DNA of 64,000 nucleotides from Marinomonas algicola (GCF_014805825.1 NZ_CP061941.1:3038001-3102000), one strand, 5' to 3'; numbered from the stretch's first letter, positions 24,701 through 34,076 are shown. Notes: a model not told the origin generated them from the sequence alone. A program made the numbers and translations.

Positions 24701-25627
24701 ATGAGCCTCATTGAAGTTAGACATCTAAAAACATTAACCGCCCTGAGAGAAACTGGCAGTCTCGTCGAAGCCGCCGATAGAGTCCATTTAACTCAATCCG
24801 CACTGTCTCATCAATTAAAAGATTTAGAAGAAAAACTTGGCTGTCAGCTATTTATACGTAAGACCAAACCCGTTCGCTTTACCAGCGCGGGACTAAGATT
24901 ATTGCAATTAGCTGACGATGTAATACCTTCATTTAGAAGTGCTCAGAGAGACATTCAACGCTTTGCGGAAGGTGAAAGCGGAAGGTTACATATTGCCATT
25001 GAGTGCCATAGTTGCTACGAATGGCTAATGCCTACGATTGATCACTTCAGAGAACACTGGCCAGATGTAGAGCTTGATCTATCAACTGCATTTAGCTTTA
25101 TGCCGCTCCCTGCATTAGCTCGTGGCGATTTAGACCTGGTTGTCACGTCTGACCCTGTAGATATCCCCAACATCGAGTATGTTCCACTTTTTCAATATGA
25201 ATCTCAGGTTGCACTTTCTCGACATCACAAACTTTCCACTAAAGAGTATATTGAACCTCAGGACCTTGAAAATGAAACCCTTATCACCTATCCCATTGAA
25301 GCGGAAAGATTAGATATTTTCAGGAATTTTTTAGACCCGGCGGGCATACGCCCTGCCAAAATTAGACACTGTGAATTAACATTAATGATGATGCAGCTTG
25401 TCGCAAGTGGCAGAGGTGTATGCTGCTTACCCAATTGGGCGCTTACGGAATACACCAATAGACAATATGTTATTACTAAATCGCTTGGTGAAGAAGGCAT
25501 TTGGTGTAAATTGTACCTTGCCATTCGTAAGGATCAAAGAGACAGCTCTTACATACAGGACTTAATTAGCACGGCGTCTCAAACCTGTTTCAAAAACTTA
25601 AAAGGCATTTTATCACCAGACTTATGA
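24701..25627 (+). CDS. metR: LysR-family regulator MetR
   Basis: MetR activates methionine biosynthesis genes (metE, metH, glyA) with homocysteine as co-effector. This 308-residue protein starts MSLIEVRHLKTLTALRETGSL with HTH segment LTQSALSHQLKDLEEKLG, and continues with IAIECHSCYEWLMP and DLSTAFSFMPLPALARGDLDLVVTSDP, all close to E. coli MetR. In E. coli it is divergent from metE; here it is downstream of argF on the same strand with no metE nearby, so it acts in trans. Its stop is 9 bp from the convergent sensor kinase stop. Confidence 0.93.
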   Translation: MSLIEVRHLKTLTALRETGSLVEAADRVHLTQSALSHQLKDLEEKLGCQLFIRKTKPVRFTSAGLRLLQLADDVIPSFRSAQRDIQRFAEGESGRLHIAIECHSCYEWLMPTIDHFREHWPDVELDLSTAFSFMPLPALARGDLDLVVTSDPVDIPNIEYVPLFQYESQVALSRHHKLSTKEYIEPQDLENETLITYPIEAERLDIFRNFLDPAGIRPAKIRHCELTLMMMQLVASGRGVCCLPNWALTEYTNRQYVITKSLGEEGIWCKLYLAIRKDQRDSSYIQDLISTASQTCFKNLKGILSPDL

Positions 25628-25636
25628 TGGCCACTT

Positions 25637-27145
25637 TTAGCTAACATCCTTTTTATGGTAGTTTTTTGACCAAATAAAACTAAATTTTGCCCCTCCCAAA
25701 GAACTACCATCAATGAGCACTGCACCGCCGTGCCAAAAAGCAATTTTTTGCACGATCGCCAATCCCAGTCCATACCCACCAGAAGCTCGAGTACGACTGT
25801 TATCTAAACGCTGGAAAGGTATAAAAACTTTATCTCTGTCCTCAAATGCAATACCAGGGCCGTCATCCTCGATATCTATTTTGCAAGACACATCATCACA
25901 ATCAAAACTAATTTTCAGTTTGCTTTTCGCGTATTTTGAGGCATTCAAAATAAGGTTTTGTAATGCTCTATGGAGATGATGAGCATCAGCTAAGACTAGG
26001 CTTTGTTTAGGGTCAATTTCAATTTCTATGTCAAAATTGGACAACAGAGACTCATTATTTTCTACAATTGAAGAGATAACGTCATCTATATCCACTTTTG
26101 TAAAATGCAGCGTCAACCCACCTTCTTCTAACTTCCCATAGGTTAACACTTCGTCCACCAGAGTGTTCAACTCTTCAACATCACCCTCAAGCCCATCAAT
26201 AGCTGGGAGGTTATTGTCGTTTACGTCATCTTTTAGTGATTCAAGTCCAAACCTCAAACGTGCAATGGGGGTTCTTAGTTCATGGGATATCGCATTAATC
26301 ATGTCCCTTTGCACCCTAAGTAAGCGCTGTATGTGTAAAGACATAGAATCAAAGGAGCCAGCCAATTCCTCTAACGTCCCGTCATCAGAAAGATTCTTTG
26401 GAACTTCTGCATTCCCCTTCGCTATCTCTCTTGTAAAGTCTCTAAAAGTCTTTCTTTTTTGCTCTAAACTTAATAGACCTTTCCAGATGAGCACTAACAT
26501 CAGCAGAATAGTAACACCAATAATATTAGTCATCAGCAGTATGATGTTTTCTGAAATGTGGACAGGTATCGCAATCTTCAACGAAGGGGTTCCCTTTTGA
26601 ACCCAGATAAATGCACTGTTCCCTAAGTCAGAGTGAAAAGCAGACAAACCGATGGGTGATCCAGAAGAGTTATCGTTATATTCAGCCGTAATACAAGGTA
26701 AGGAATTAAGTAATTTTTTTCGATCAATCTGACTGAACTTAGGCGACTCTAAAAATGACTTTAACAATCCTTCGATTAGATACATGTCGGAAGTGTGGGA
26801 AAATATGGCCGAGAAAATAACCTCTTTATTATCAGTGTAGAAGTAAAACCTATCTTCGCGTAAAAGGTCAATATCAGACAAGTTTCGCTCTACTATGCTG
26901 ACAATCTGATCCGCCGTAAAAGGTGAGGAAACATTCGATGTATCCCACTTAAAACGAGACAGGGAAGTGTCTCTCCCTATCATGACATTAAGAGCACTTA
27001 TCCCTAAATCTGCACACATTAAACTTTTTGAATGAGAAAGCATGTGATTTGATTGAGCTCGGTATAAAGAGACAAGACTAAAAATCAACAGAACCAAGCC
27101 ACCTAAGATAAAACTTAGGTAGAGTTGCCAACTGCTTCGAGCCAT
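25637..27145 (-). CDS. Sensor histidine kinase, RstB-like
   Basis: A membrane histidine kinase (502 residues from the ATG at 27145). One N-terminal helix (YLSFILGGLVLLIFSLVSLY) and one near 230-255 bracket a periplasmic sensor domain of about 180 residues. HAMP linker, then the H-box AISHELRTPIARLRF, an N-box (LQNLILNASKYAK), and the G-boxes DDGPGIAFED and GYGLGLAIVQ follow. It pairs with the RstA-like regulator just upstream. A longer frame to 27238 would overlap the regulator by 71 bp and is less likely. The signal is unknown. Confidence 0.9.
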   Translation of the reverse strand: MARSSWQLYLSFILGGLVLLIFSLVSLYRAQSNHMLSHSKSLMCADLGISALNVMIGRDTSLSRFKWDTSNVSSPFTADQIVSIVERNLSDIDLLREDRFYFYTDNKEVIFSAIFSHTSDMYLIEGLLKSFLESPKFSQIDRKKLLNSLPCITAEYNDNSSGSPIGLSAFHSDLGNSAFIWVQKGTPSLKIAIPVHISENIILLMTNIIGVTILLMLVLIWKGLLSLEQKRKTFRDFTREIAKGNAEVPKNLSDDGTLEELAGSFDSMSLHIQRLLRVQRDMINAISHELRTPIARLRFGLESLKDDVNDNNLPAIDGLEGDVEELNTLVDEVLTYGKLEEGGLTLHFTKVDIDDVISSIVENNESLLSNFDIEIEIDPKQSLVLADAHHLHRALQNLILNASKYAKSKLKISFDCDDVSCKIDIEDDGPGIAFEDRDKVFIPFQRLDNSRTRASGGYGLGLAIVQKIAFWHGGAVLIDGSSLGGAKFSFIWSKNYHKKDVS

Positions 27146-27167
27146 TTTAGAGGCTAAAGCCGTAAGG

Positions 27168-27896
27168 TTAAACCTCTTTGACAAAAAGATAACCTTTGCT
27201 ACGAATGGTTTTAATTTTTCTTGGGTGAACAGGGTCATCGCCTATTTTCGAACGAATCCTAGAGATTCGAACATCAACAGATCTATCTTGTCCATCGTAC
27301 TCTATTCCACGCAATTGACCAAAGATCTCTTCTCGACTTAAAATCTGCCCGGCATTACTAGCAAGCAACCACAAAAGATCAAACTCAGCACTCGTTAGAT
27401 CGATCTCTTCTCCAGTTACCCATGCTTCCCGTCTAGAATTATCAATTTCCAAAGGTCCAAAGGTTAACACGCTACTCGCTTTCGCCGACATTGAAGAAAT
27501 AGAAGAAAAGTCAACATCTTGAGTACTTCGCCTCAGCAGAGATTGAATACGAGCTAGGAGAACTCTTGGCTTCACAGGCTTTGCGACGTAATCATCCGCC
27601 CCAATTTCAAGACCCAGAATTTGGTCCACATCATCACTTCTTGCTGTAAGCATTAAGATCGGCGATTGATACTCTTCTCTCACACTACGACATACAGTAA
27701 AACCATCGGCGCCAGGTAACATTAAGTCAAGAATGACCAATGAGGGCTTTGTTTCAATAATACGACTGATGGCACGACGACCATCTGACTCAATCTCAAC
27801 AACAAAGCCATTTTTTTGTAGATATTCTTTGGTGAGTAGCGCTAAACGCTCATCATCTTCCACTATTAGGATGGTTTGAGAGCCAGTACTTGTCAT
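27168..27896 (-). CDS. OmpR-family response regulator, RstA-like
   Basis: A 242-residue response regulator. The receiver domain has acidic residues at 14-15, the phosphoacceptor D57 in LVILDLMLPG and the lysine in YVAKPVKPRVLLARI. The C-terminal winged helix carries GEEIDLTSAEFDLLWLLASNAG and SVDVRISRIRSKIGDDP. The ARSDDVDQILGLEIGADDYV segment is characteristic of RstA. It is followed after 22 bp by its kinase and preceded by a DUF1499 gene (42 bp), so rluB-DUF1499-rstA-rstB may form one transcript. Confidence 0.92.
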   Translation of the reverse strand: MTSTGSQTILIVEDDERLALLTKEYLQKNGFVVEIESDGRRAISRIIETKPSLVILDLMLPGADGFTVCRSVREEYQSPILMLTARSDDVDQILGLEIGADDYVAKPVKPRVLLARIQSLLRRSTQDVDFSSISSMSAKASSVLTFGPLEIDNSRREAWVTGEEIDLTSAEFDLLWLLASNAGQILSREEIFGQLRGIEYDGQDRSVDVRISRIRSKIGDDPVHPRKIKTIRSKGYLFVKEV

Positions 27897-27938
27897 TTAA
27901 TATCCTCTTTATGAGCCTTTTAAAATGAACGGATGAAA

Positions 27939-28403
27939 TTAAGGCTGATTAGTTGAAATAAATTCTTTCATTTTAAGCACTCGATTACGATTTACATCCA
28001 TATCTGAATAACCAACACGTGAGGCAGAGCGAACATGAAGTACGCTGTCTGCCTCTGGCCAGTAAAGTTCGACATCATCGACAAAACCAAAGAAAGAGCT
28101 TTTTATTTCAACATAAAAGTAACCAAGCTCACTCGTTACTATATGAGCATTACCTTGGTCTAAAAAGTATTTCTCTAACAATAGCTGCATTTCAAGGTGA
28201 GGCTGTTTATAGATTATGGGTTCAACGTAATGCACTTCATCAGACTCAGGAGATTGAGAAGAAACACAATTAGGCGATTCTGAACATGGCAAAAATACGC
28301 CATCCGTTACACCTAAATTTTCTGGTCTATCGTTATTTAAATTAATATAAAATAAAAAGCCAACAAACAACGCAACAATAAACACTAGAACCCGACTAAA
28401 CAT
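27939..28403 (-). CDS. DUF1499 family membrane-anchored protein
   Basis: A 154-residue protein with an N-terminal uncleaved helix or signal anchor (VLVFIVALFVGFLFYINL), placing the rest in the periplasm. The DUF1499 hallmarks are PCSESPNCVSSQ (paired cysteines 11 residues into the domain), YFYVEIKSSFFGFVDDVELYW and HVRSASRVGYSDMDVNRNR. Function is unknown. It is located between rluB and the two-component system, with gaps of 38 and 42 bp. Confidence 0.85.
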   Translation of the reverse strand: MFSRVLVFIVALFVGFLFYINLNNDRPENLGVTDGVFLPCSESPNCVSSQSPESDEVHYVEPIIYKQPHLEMQLLLEKYFLDQGNAHIVTSELGYFYVEIKSSFFGFVDDVELYWPEADSVLHVRSASRVGYSDMDVNRNRVLKMKEFISTNQP

Positions 28404-28441
28404 GTACTACTCACCTCCAACACACGCCGTTACGCTTTACA

Positions 28442-29332
28442 TTATCGAAATGTACGCTTTCCTGACTTTTTAGGCTTAAACTCTGGTTTATCAGACGTCT
28501 GCCAATCAAACCCTTTAGGACGCTTTTTACCACCTGTTTTAGAATTTTGACGTTTGGCGTCTTTTTTATCTTGAACTGTTTTGGCAGAAATGGGTTTCTG
28601 AGGTAAGTTAACCAAAGAGCATAGTCCATTGACTTCCATTTCGTCCATTTCAACAAAACGACCTACTTTTGCTTTTGATGGTAAAAATACCGGACCAAAT
28701 CTTACACGTTTTAATCGATTAACTTTTGCGCCTTGTGATTCCCACATACGACGTACTTCTCGATTTCGGCCTTCCATCAAACACACATAAAACCAACGGT
28801 TAATACCTTCACCACCACCATCAACAATATCTGTAAATTTGGCCATGCCATCTTCAAGAAAAACACCTTTTTTAAGGTTCTTGATGTTTTCATCGGTAAT
28901 TTCCCCCATCACTCGAACTAGATACTCTCGATCTATCTCAGTTGAAGGGTGCATTAGCCTGTTCGCCAGTTCACCGTCCGTCGTAAATAAAAGTAAACCA
29001 GAGGTATTAATATCTAATCGACCAACAGCGATCCAACGCTCACCACGTAATTTCGGTAAGCTATCAAAAATAGTTGGACGCCCTTCAGGGTCTTTCCGTG
29101 TACACACCTCACCCTCAGGCTTATTATAAATAAGCACTCGACGGCTTTCACCTGCTTCCGATACTTTTACCGGATACCCATCCATTAAAATTTCATCTGA
29201 AACTTTTACACGATCGCCTAATTTAGCAACGTCACCGTTGACTTGTACACGACCTTCACGAATTCGCGTTTCCATCTCACGACGAGAACCTTGACCAGCT
29301 CGTGCTAATACTTTTTGTAACTTTTCGTCCAT
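28442..29332 (-). CDS. rluB: 23S rRNA pseudouridine synthase RluB
   Basis: RluB makes pseudouridine 2605 in 23S rRNA. The 296-residue protein has an N-terminal S4 domain (LQKVLARAGQGSRREMETRI), the RsuA-type catalytic motif GRLDINTSGLLLFT with D107, and HPSTEIDREYLVRV. The lysine/arginine-rich tail (about 250-296, KKRPKGFDWQT and PKKSGKRTFR) is typical of RluB and separates it from RluF or RluE. It may lead the operon that continues with DUF1499 and rstAB. Confidence 0.94.
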   Translation of the reverse strand: MDEKLQKVLARAGQGSRREMETRIREGRVQVNGDVAKLGDRVKVSDEILMDGYPVKVSEAGESRRVLIYNKPEGEVCTRKDPEGRPTIFDSLPKLRGERWIAVGRLDINTSGLLLFTTDGELANRLMHPSTEIDREYLVRVMGEITDENIKNLKKGVFLEDGMAKFTDIVDGGGEGINRWFYVCLMEGRNREVRRMWESQGAKVNRLKRVRFGPVFLPSKAKVGRFVEMDEMEVNGLCSLVNLPQKPISAKTVQDKKDAKRQNSKTGGKKRPKGFDWQTSDKPEFKPKKSGKRTFR

Positions 29333-29525
29333 TACGACCTCTTTATGGGAATGCTTCTCAGCAACCCGTTTTATGACTTAAATACATGCTATGCAGCATA
29401 ATAGAAGCATTATAATCTGCAATCTATGTCTTTACACCCCTCATTTATAAATATACTAAACTCATATAACAAGTCAGCCATTTAAATACCTACAAAAAGA
29501 ATAATTAAAAGACGAATCACACCAT

Positions 29526-30452
29526 TTACAGTCCATGATAACGATATACTAAGGCCTTAAGGTTTTTATTCTGATCTTTTTCTGGAAAACCTAAAGCGCT
29601 CTCAAGTCGGTACTCAAAATTAAAGCCATCGCCTGCATGTTCTGTAATCAATTCCATAAACTTCTTTTCTGTTAAATCAGGACTATTGGCACACAAGAGT
29701 AAAGTCGCCTTATTGCTGACAATATCAGAAAGACGGCGTAATATTTTTTGATAATCTTTTGTTAATTCGAAACTGCCTTTTTGAAAGCTTGGGGGATCAA
29801 TAATAATTAACTCAAAAGGCCCTAATTTTTTAAGCTTGCCAAAGGACTTAAGAATATCATGGGGAAAAAAACGTACGTTCTCATCAAAACCATTCAATTT
29901 ATGATTTACTTTCCCTTGCGCTAAAACCCCTTTATTCATATCCATATTAACAACGGAAGTGGCTCCCCCATGCATCGCCGCCAAAGAGAAGCCACAGGTA
30001 TAGGAGAAAAGATTAAGTACTTTTTTATGTTTAGATTGAGAAACAACAAATGATCGTCCATTACGCATATCAGGAAAAATGCCTGTATTCTGATGCGTCA
30101 ACAAATCAACTTGGTAAGAAAGCCCCAATTCAACAACAATATGAGGACTGGGCAACGTACCATAGAATACTCGACTACTGGTTTCTCTTCCCGCTCTCTG
30201 TTGATACACAAGACCGGTTATAAAATCGGCATAAACAGATGCTTTATTCCATACTTGATGAACGAGCCTCTCGAGCTCATCGGTTTCAATCTCTTGATAA
30301 GAAGTCAAAAACAAGAATGGCGGATAAAAATCTAAATTGATGTGTTCTAAAGAGGGAAAACAATGCCCTCTTCCATGAAAAATACGCCTCAATTCATTTT
30401 CAGAAACATCGGCCTGCTCAATAGCGTCTAATATAGGGGAATAAGAAATCAC
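29526..30452 (-). CDS. Class I SAM-dependent methyltransferase (RlmI/RlmK-type domain)
   Basis: A 308-residue protein with the methyltransferase domain of the RlmI/RlmL-C family, whose members make m5C or m7G in 23S rRNA. The SAM site is NLFSYTCGFSLAAMHGGA (about 148-165), the acidic residue follows in VVNMDMNKG, and the catalytic loop is IIDPPSFQKGSF. The PUA domain of RlmI is missing, so this is a shorter relative and its RNA target is unknown. The start is GTG with AGGA five bases upstream. It is isolated, with about 190 bp of featureless AT-rich DNA on both sides. Confidence 0.85.
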   Translation of the reverse strand: MISYSPILDAIEQADVSENELRRIFHGRGHCFPSLEHINLDFYPPFLFLTSYQEIETDELERLVHQVWNKASVYADFITGLVYQQRAGRETSSRVFYGTLPSPHIVVELGLSYQVDLLTHQNTGIFPDMRNGRSFVVSQSKHKKVLNLFSYTCGFSLAAMHGGATSVVNMDMNKGVLAQGKVNHKLNGFDENVRFFPHDILKSFGKLKKLGPFELIIIDPPSFQKGSFELTKDYQKILRRLSDIVSNKATLLLCANSPDLTEKKFMELITEHAGDGFNFEYRLESALGFPEKDQNKNLKALVYRYHGL

Positions 30453-30644
30453 ATTTATCCTACTTTTTCCAACATCGATTTACGGCTCTGTTTGAGATAC
30501 TAATAAGTACAATAAAAGGTGCAGAGCACAAACTTGCTCAAAGAAAGCGAATAAATCCGTTTAATGCCGCCATAACCAAGACTAACAACAAAAGCCCAGC
30601 TTAAAATATACCAATCTAATTAGCGGTTTAATAAAATTGCCACA

Positions 30645-31265
30645 TTACTGAAAGGGTGAAGGATCACCCGCTCCAACACGAACAATTTCAATGTCATCCG
30701 TATCCATTTTTACTACGGTTGTTGGTTCCATGCCGCAATAACCACCATCAATAACGAGATCTAGAGCATGCTCCAGCGTATCTCTTATATCGTAAGGATC
30801 TGTCATGGGCATAGTTTCACCGGGAAGTATGAGAGATGAGCTCATAATAGGCTCACCTAACTCAGCCAACAATGCCTGTACTATTTTGTTATCAGGCACT
30901 CGGATACCTATTGTTTTACGCTTCGGATGCAATAAACGCCTAGGAACTTCAGAGGTGGCATTAAAAATAAAAGTATATGGCCCTGGCGTATTGTGTTTTA
31001 ACAAACGATATAACGCATTATCAAAACGAGCATACGTTGAAATCTCTGAAAGATCACTGCACACCAAAGTAAAGTTGTGCTTATCGTCAAGTCGACGAAT
31101 TGCACGAATTCTGTCTAACGCCGATTTATCTCCTAAATGACAACCTAATGAATACCCGCAGTCTGTTGGATAAACAATGACGCCACCTTTACGTATCACT
31201 TCAGCCGCCTGCTTAATCAAGCGTACTTGTGGGTTTTCAGTGTGTATTTGGAAAAACTGACTCAT
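30645..31265 (-). CDS. yciO: YciO/Sua5/YrdC family protein YciO
   Basis: A 206-residue Sua5/YrdC-fold protein. The start MSQFFQIHTENPQVRLIKQA and the motifs GGVIVYPTDCGYSLGC, KHNFTLVCSDLSE, NTPGPYTFIF and KRKTIGIRVP align closely with E. coli YciO. Relatives make threonylcarbamoyl-AMP for t6A37 in tRNA; YciO binds RNA and has weak or debated activity. The ATG at 31265 is preceded by GGAG; a frame to 31313 adds 16 residues without support. It lies 80 bp downstream of rnm on the same strand, as in E. coli. Confidence 0.93.
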   Translation of the reverse strand: MSQFFQIHTENPQVRLIKQAAEVIRKGGVIVYPTDCGYSLGCHLGDKSALDRIRAIRRLDDKHNFTLVCSDLSEISTYARFDNALYRLLKHNTPGPYTFIFNATSEVPRRLLHPKRKTIGIRVPDNKIVQALLAELGEPIMSSSLILPGETMPMTDPYDIRDTLEHALDLVIDGGYCGMEPTTVVKMDTDDIEIVRVGAGDPSPFQ

Positions 31266-31345
31266 TTCATACTCCAGCAGCCTGATAGAACTCACATTCT
31301 CGCTGCAAAACAATTAGTAATATATTCAACAATAACAAAACCTTG

Positions 31346-32245
31346 CTACCAATCTTGCCAAACGGTTCCAATTCTCGCCTCATCAAAAGGAGTGAATTTT
31401 CCGACCTGACACCAAGGGCCATACGGTCCATGAAAATCACTGCCTACCGACGCTTTAATCTTATGTTCTTTAATAAGACCTTCCAATAGGCGAACACTTT
31501 CGGGTTTATCGTTACCTGAAGAAACCTCTAAAGAAGTACCTCCATATTGAACAAAGTCGAAAATCAGTTTCTTCAACTTTGTAACGGTGATCGGATAACG
31601 TTTTGGGTGCGCTAATACAAGCTCCATCCCATGACCGTTTAATACGGACAAAACAGACTCTAAATCAGGCCATACGTCCCTCAACTGACCTAAGCGTTTA
31701 TTACCTAAATAGCGATCGAAGGCTTTATTTACGTCTTTGACAAGGTTTTGATCTACCATTACACGAGCAAAATGTGGACGACCGATCTGACTGGTGCCAG
31801 CTTCTTGCATAGCGTTATCAAATAAATCGGGTAAACCTTGCTTCATCAGCAAGAGCGCTATTTTTTTTGCTCTATCAATACGAATTTTTTGATTGGCATC
31901 TAATACCTCAAGAAGTGCAGAGTTATCTTCGGAAAAATTTAATGCAACCAAATGAATCGGTATACCTTTCCATAAAGTAGAAATTTCTACACCAGTAACC
32001 AGTTTAATATTATGTACCTTAGCCGCCTCTCTTGCTTCACCTAACCCAGCAATCGTGTCATGATCTGTCAGCGAGAATAGCTCTATATTTTGCTCGGAAG
32101 CTAAAGATAAAAGTGCTTTTGGCGTGAGTGCCCCATCGGAAAAAGTCGAGTGACTATGAAAGTCAATTCTGCGGTGTAGTTGAGAATCGTTAATTCTCCC
32201 CTGTTCATTAATGTCTTTGATCGTTATCATGCCTACAGCATACAT
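31346..32245 (-). CDS. rnm: PHP-domain 5'-3' exonuclease RNase AM (YciV/TrpH)
   Basis: RNase AM matures the 5' ends of 5S and 23S rRNA and degrades short RNA and pAp-like nucleotides. The 299-residue protein carries the PHP metal motifs DFHSHSTFSDG (about 28-38), SLTDHDT, VTGVEIS, FARVMV, VLAHPKRYPI and SDFHGPYG. The start codon may be 32245 or the in-frame ATG at 32230; neither has a strong ribosome site. The divergent yciB starts only 14 bp away from the longer start. Confidence 0.92.
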   Translation of the reverse strand: MYAVGMITIKDINEQGRINDSQLHRRIDFHSHSTFSDGALTPKALLSLASEQNIELFSLTDHDTIAGLGEAREAAKVHNIKLVTGVEISTLWKGIPIHLVALNFSEDNSALLEVLDANQKIRIDRAKKIALLLMKQGLPDLFDNAMQEAGTSQIGRPHFARVMVDQNLVKDVNKAFDRYLGNKRLGQLRDVWPDLESVLSVLNGHGMELVLAHPKRYPITVTKLKKLIFDFVQYGGTSLEVSSGNDKPESVRLLEGLIKEHKIKASVGSDFHGPYGPWCQVGKFTPFDEARIGTVWQDW

Positions 32246-32259
32246 AATTTGGTTTTTAT

Positions 32260-32796
32260 ATGAAAATTTTATTCGATTTTTTACCCATTATTATCTTCTT
32301 TGGCGTCTATAAATACTCAGGAGATATCATTATAGCGACGGCGGTCCTGATTCCTGCAACCATAATTCAAGTTGCCTATAGCTGGATCAAAACACGAACG
32401 ATTGAGAAGATGCACATCGTCTCTCTGGTATTGGTCATCCTTTTAGGCGGTGCTACCGTTCTGTTAGGGGATGGCGATTTTATCAAATGGAAACCAACCA
32501 TTGTTAACGGCCTTTTCGCTCTTGCTTTTTTTGGTAGCCAATTCATTGGTAACAAAAACATCATTCAAAGAATGATGGGGGATAAAATAGAATTACCGTT
32601 TAAAGTGTGGCGTACTCTGAATCTTGCGTGGGTAGGTTTTTTTATTGTATCCGCCATAGCAAATCTCTATGTTGCCTTTCAATTTAGTGAAGAGGTATGG
32701 GTAAACTTTAAACTATTTGGTTTGCTTGGTATGACTCTTGTTTTTATTATTCTACAAGGCATTTATTTGTCATCTCACTTACAAAATAAGGAGTAA
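32260..32796 (+). CDS. yciB: Inner membrane protein YciB (septation/intracellular spreading protein A)
   Basis: A 178-residue polytopic inner membrane protein with five or six helices. Conserved features are FDFLPIIIFFGVYK, SWIKTRTIEKMH, FIKWKPTIVNGLFALAFFGSQF and ELPFKVWRTLNLAWVGFF. YciB interacts with the elongation and division machinery and affects envelope integrity in E. coli; its exact function is open. yciI follows 5 bp later, so the two are an operon. Confidence 0.95.
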   Translation: MKILFDFLPIIIFFGVYKYSGDIIIATAVLIPATIIQVAYSWIKTRTIEKMHIVSLVLVILLGGATVLLGDGDFIKWKPTIVNGLFALAFFGSQFIGNKNIIQRMMGDKIELPFKVWRTLNLAWVGFFIVSAIANLYVAFQFSEEVWVNFKLFGLLGMTLVFIILQGIYLSSHLQNKE

Positions 32797-32801
32797 ATTC
32801 T

Positions 32802-33104
32802 ATGCTGTATTCCATCGTTGGAGAAGATCACCCAAATAGTTTGGCGGACCGAGCCAAATCTCGTGCCGCTCACTTGGAGCGACTGCACACCTTACAAAGT
32901 GGTGGCAAGCTCATTCTTGCAGGACCAAACCCTATGATCGATAGTAATGATCCAGGAGAGGCCGGATTTAGTGGCAGTATTATTATAGCCGAGTTCGACT
33001 CTTTAGAGGCCGCTCAAGCATGGGCTAGTGAAGACCCATACTTGGCAGCAGGCGTATACAAAAATGTGACAGTAAAACCCTTTAAACAAGTCTTACCGGC
33101 TTAA
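32802..33104 (+). CDS. yciI: YciI family protein
   Basis: A 100-residue cytosolic protein of the YCII fold (dimeric alpha-beta barrel). Conserved segments are MLYSIVGEDHPNSLADRAKSR, HLERLHTLQSGGKLILAGP and AWASEDPYLAAGVYKNVTVKPFK. The His-Asp pair of the putative active site is present (SEDPY and SRAAH). The reaction is unknown. AAGGAG lies seven bases upstream of the ATG, overlapping the yciB end, and the yciB-yciI pairing is conserved in gammaproteobacteria. Confidence 0.94.
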   Translation: MLYSIVGEDHPNSLADRAKSRAAHLERLHTLQSGGKLILAGPNPMIDSNDPGEAGFSGSIIIAEFDSLEAAQAWASEDPYLAAGVYKNVTVKPFKQVLPA

Positions 33105-33137
33105 ATTGAGTAAAGATTACTTATAATTTTCAGGTGT

Positions 33138-33428
33138 CTATTTCTTATCAAGATGACCAAGATCTCTTTGAGGGTCAATAAGATCTCTTAACCTTTTCTT
33201 AAGAGTCTTGGCATCTGGAAAGCCATCCTCTTCTTTACGACACCAAATTTCAGTATTATTTGCTCTTACTTTGAAAACACCGCCTTGAACTGGAATTAAT
33301 TTAACACTCTTAATGTCATCATCAAACGTACTTAATAACTCCTGTGATAACCAAGCGGCGCGAAGCATCCATCGACAAAGGGTGCAATATTCAATTTCTA
33401 CATCAACCGTTCTCATGACAATACCCAT
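33138..33428 (-). CDS. Rdx family (SelT/SelW/SelH-like) redox protein
   Basis: A 96-residue thioredoxin-like protein of the Rdx family with the CxxC redox motif in EIEYCTLCRWMLRAAWL (cysteines 15 and 18), both cysteines, so no selenocysteine. VQGGVFKVRANNTEIW and FPDAKTLKKRLRD are typical. It probably forms mixed disulfides with glutathione or thioredoxin partners; the partner is unknown. Met-5 (33416) is an alternative start closer to the family start. It is convergent with yciI and divergent from the PPIase gene. Confidence 0.88.
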   Translation of the reverse strand: MGIVMRTVDVEIEYCTLCRWMLRAAWLSQELLSTFDDDIKSVKLIPVQGGVFKVRANNTEIWCRKEEDGFPDAKTLKKRLRDLIDPQRDLGHLDKK

Positions 33429-33521
33429 ACAATTAACAACAAAACCTTCTAATTAAAACACTTGGCTCGCACCAATGAACCCCCTAATATTAGTGACAAT
33501 TTTAAAATAAGGAAGCAAATT

Positions 33522-34076
33522 ATGATAAAACACGTTATTTCAGCCCTAGCGATCGCCACAGTCTCTCTGACGGCCGCGGCTACCGAAGTGAACATTGTTA
33601 CTAATCAAGGAACAATAACGGTTAATTTAAATGAAGACGCGGCACCAAAAACTGTCACAAATTTTTTGCGTTATGTGGATGATGGGTTTTACAGTAACAC
33701 TATTTTTCATAGAGTAATGCCTGGCTTTATGGTTCAAGGTGGTGGGTTCACACCAACGCTTGAGAGAAAAGACACGTATAAAGCGGTTGCCTATGAAGGC
33801 GATAATAATCTTTATAACGATAGAGGCACTATTTCTATGGCCCGCACTCAAGACCCAAACAGCGCAACGTCTCAGTTTTTTATCAATCATATCGATAACG
33901 CCTTTTTGAATCACAGTGCCAGAGGTTACGGTTATACCGTTTTTGGTAAGGTAACAGCGGGAATGGATGTAGTAGATAAAATTGCAAAAATACCGACTCA
34001 AACAGTTGGGCCCTATCAAAACGTACCGACCAAAAATGTCATTATAGAAAAAGTAGTACGTACTGATGGTCTATAA
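33522..34076 (+). CDS. ppiA: Periplasmic peptidyl-prolyl cis-trans isomerase (cyclophilin type)
   Basis: A 184-residue cyclophilin that accelerates proline isomerisation of exported proteins. The signal peptide MIKHVISALAIATVSLTAAA precedes the domain TEVNIVTNQGTITV. Cyclophilin motifs are FHRVMPGFMVQGGGFT, with the catalytic arginine, and MARTQDPNSATSQFFIN. The bacterial short form lacks the tryptophan-containing loop. The ATG at 33522 has AAGGAAG upstream; a frame to 33462 is not supported. Its last 11 bases overlap mnmC. Confidence 0.92.
   Translation: MIKHVISALAIATVSLTAAATEVNIVTNQGTITVNLNEDAAPKTVTNFLRYVDDGFYSNTIFHRVMPGFMVQGGGFTPTLERKDTYKAVAYEGDNNLYNDRGTISMARTQDPNSATSQFFINHIDNAFLNHSARGYGYTVFGKVTAGMDVVDKIAKIPTQTVGPYQNVPTKNVIIEKVVRTDGL

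Noticed and set aside
26163..26600. 145-codon plus-strand ORF
   Set aside because: It is antisense to the sensor kinase gene, with Ser/Phe/Ile composition from the reverse of the coding frame.
29333..29525. Small gene between rluB and the RlmI-type methyltransferase
   Set aside because: The region is AT-rich with only short frames and no ribosome site.
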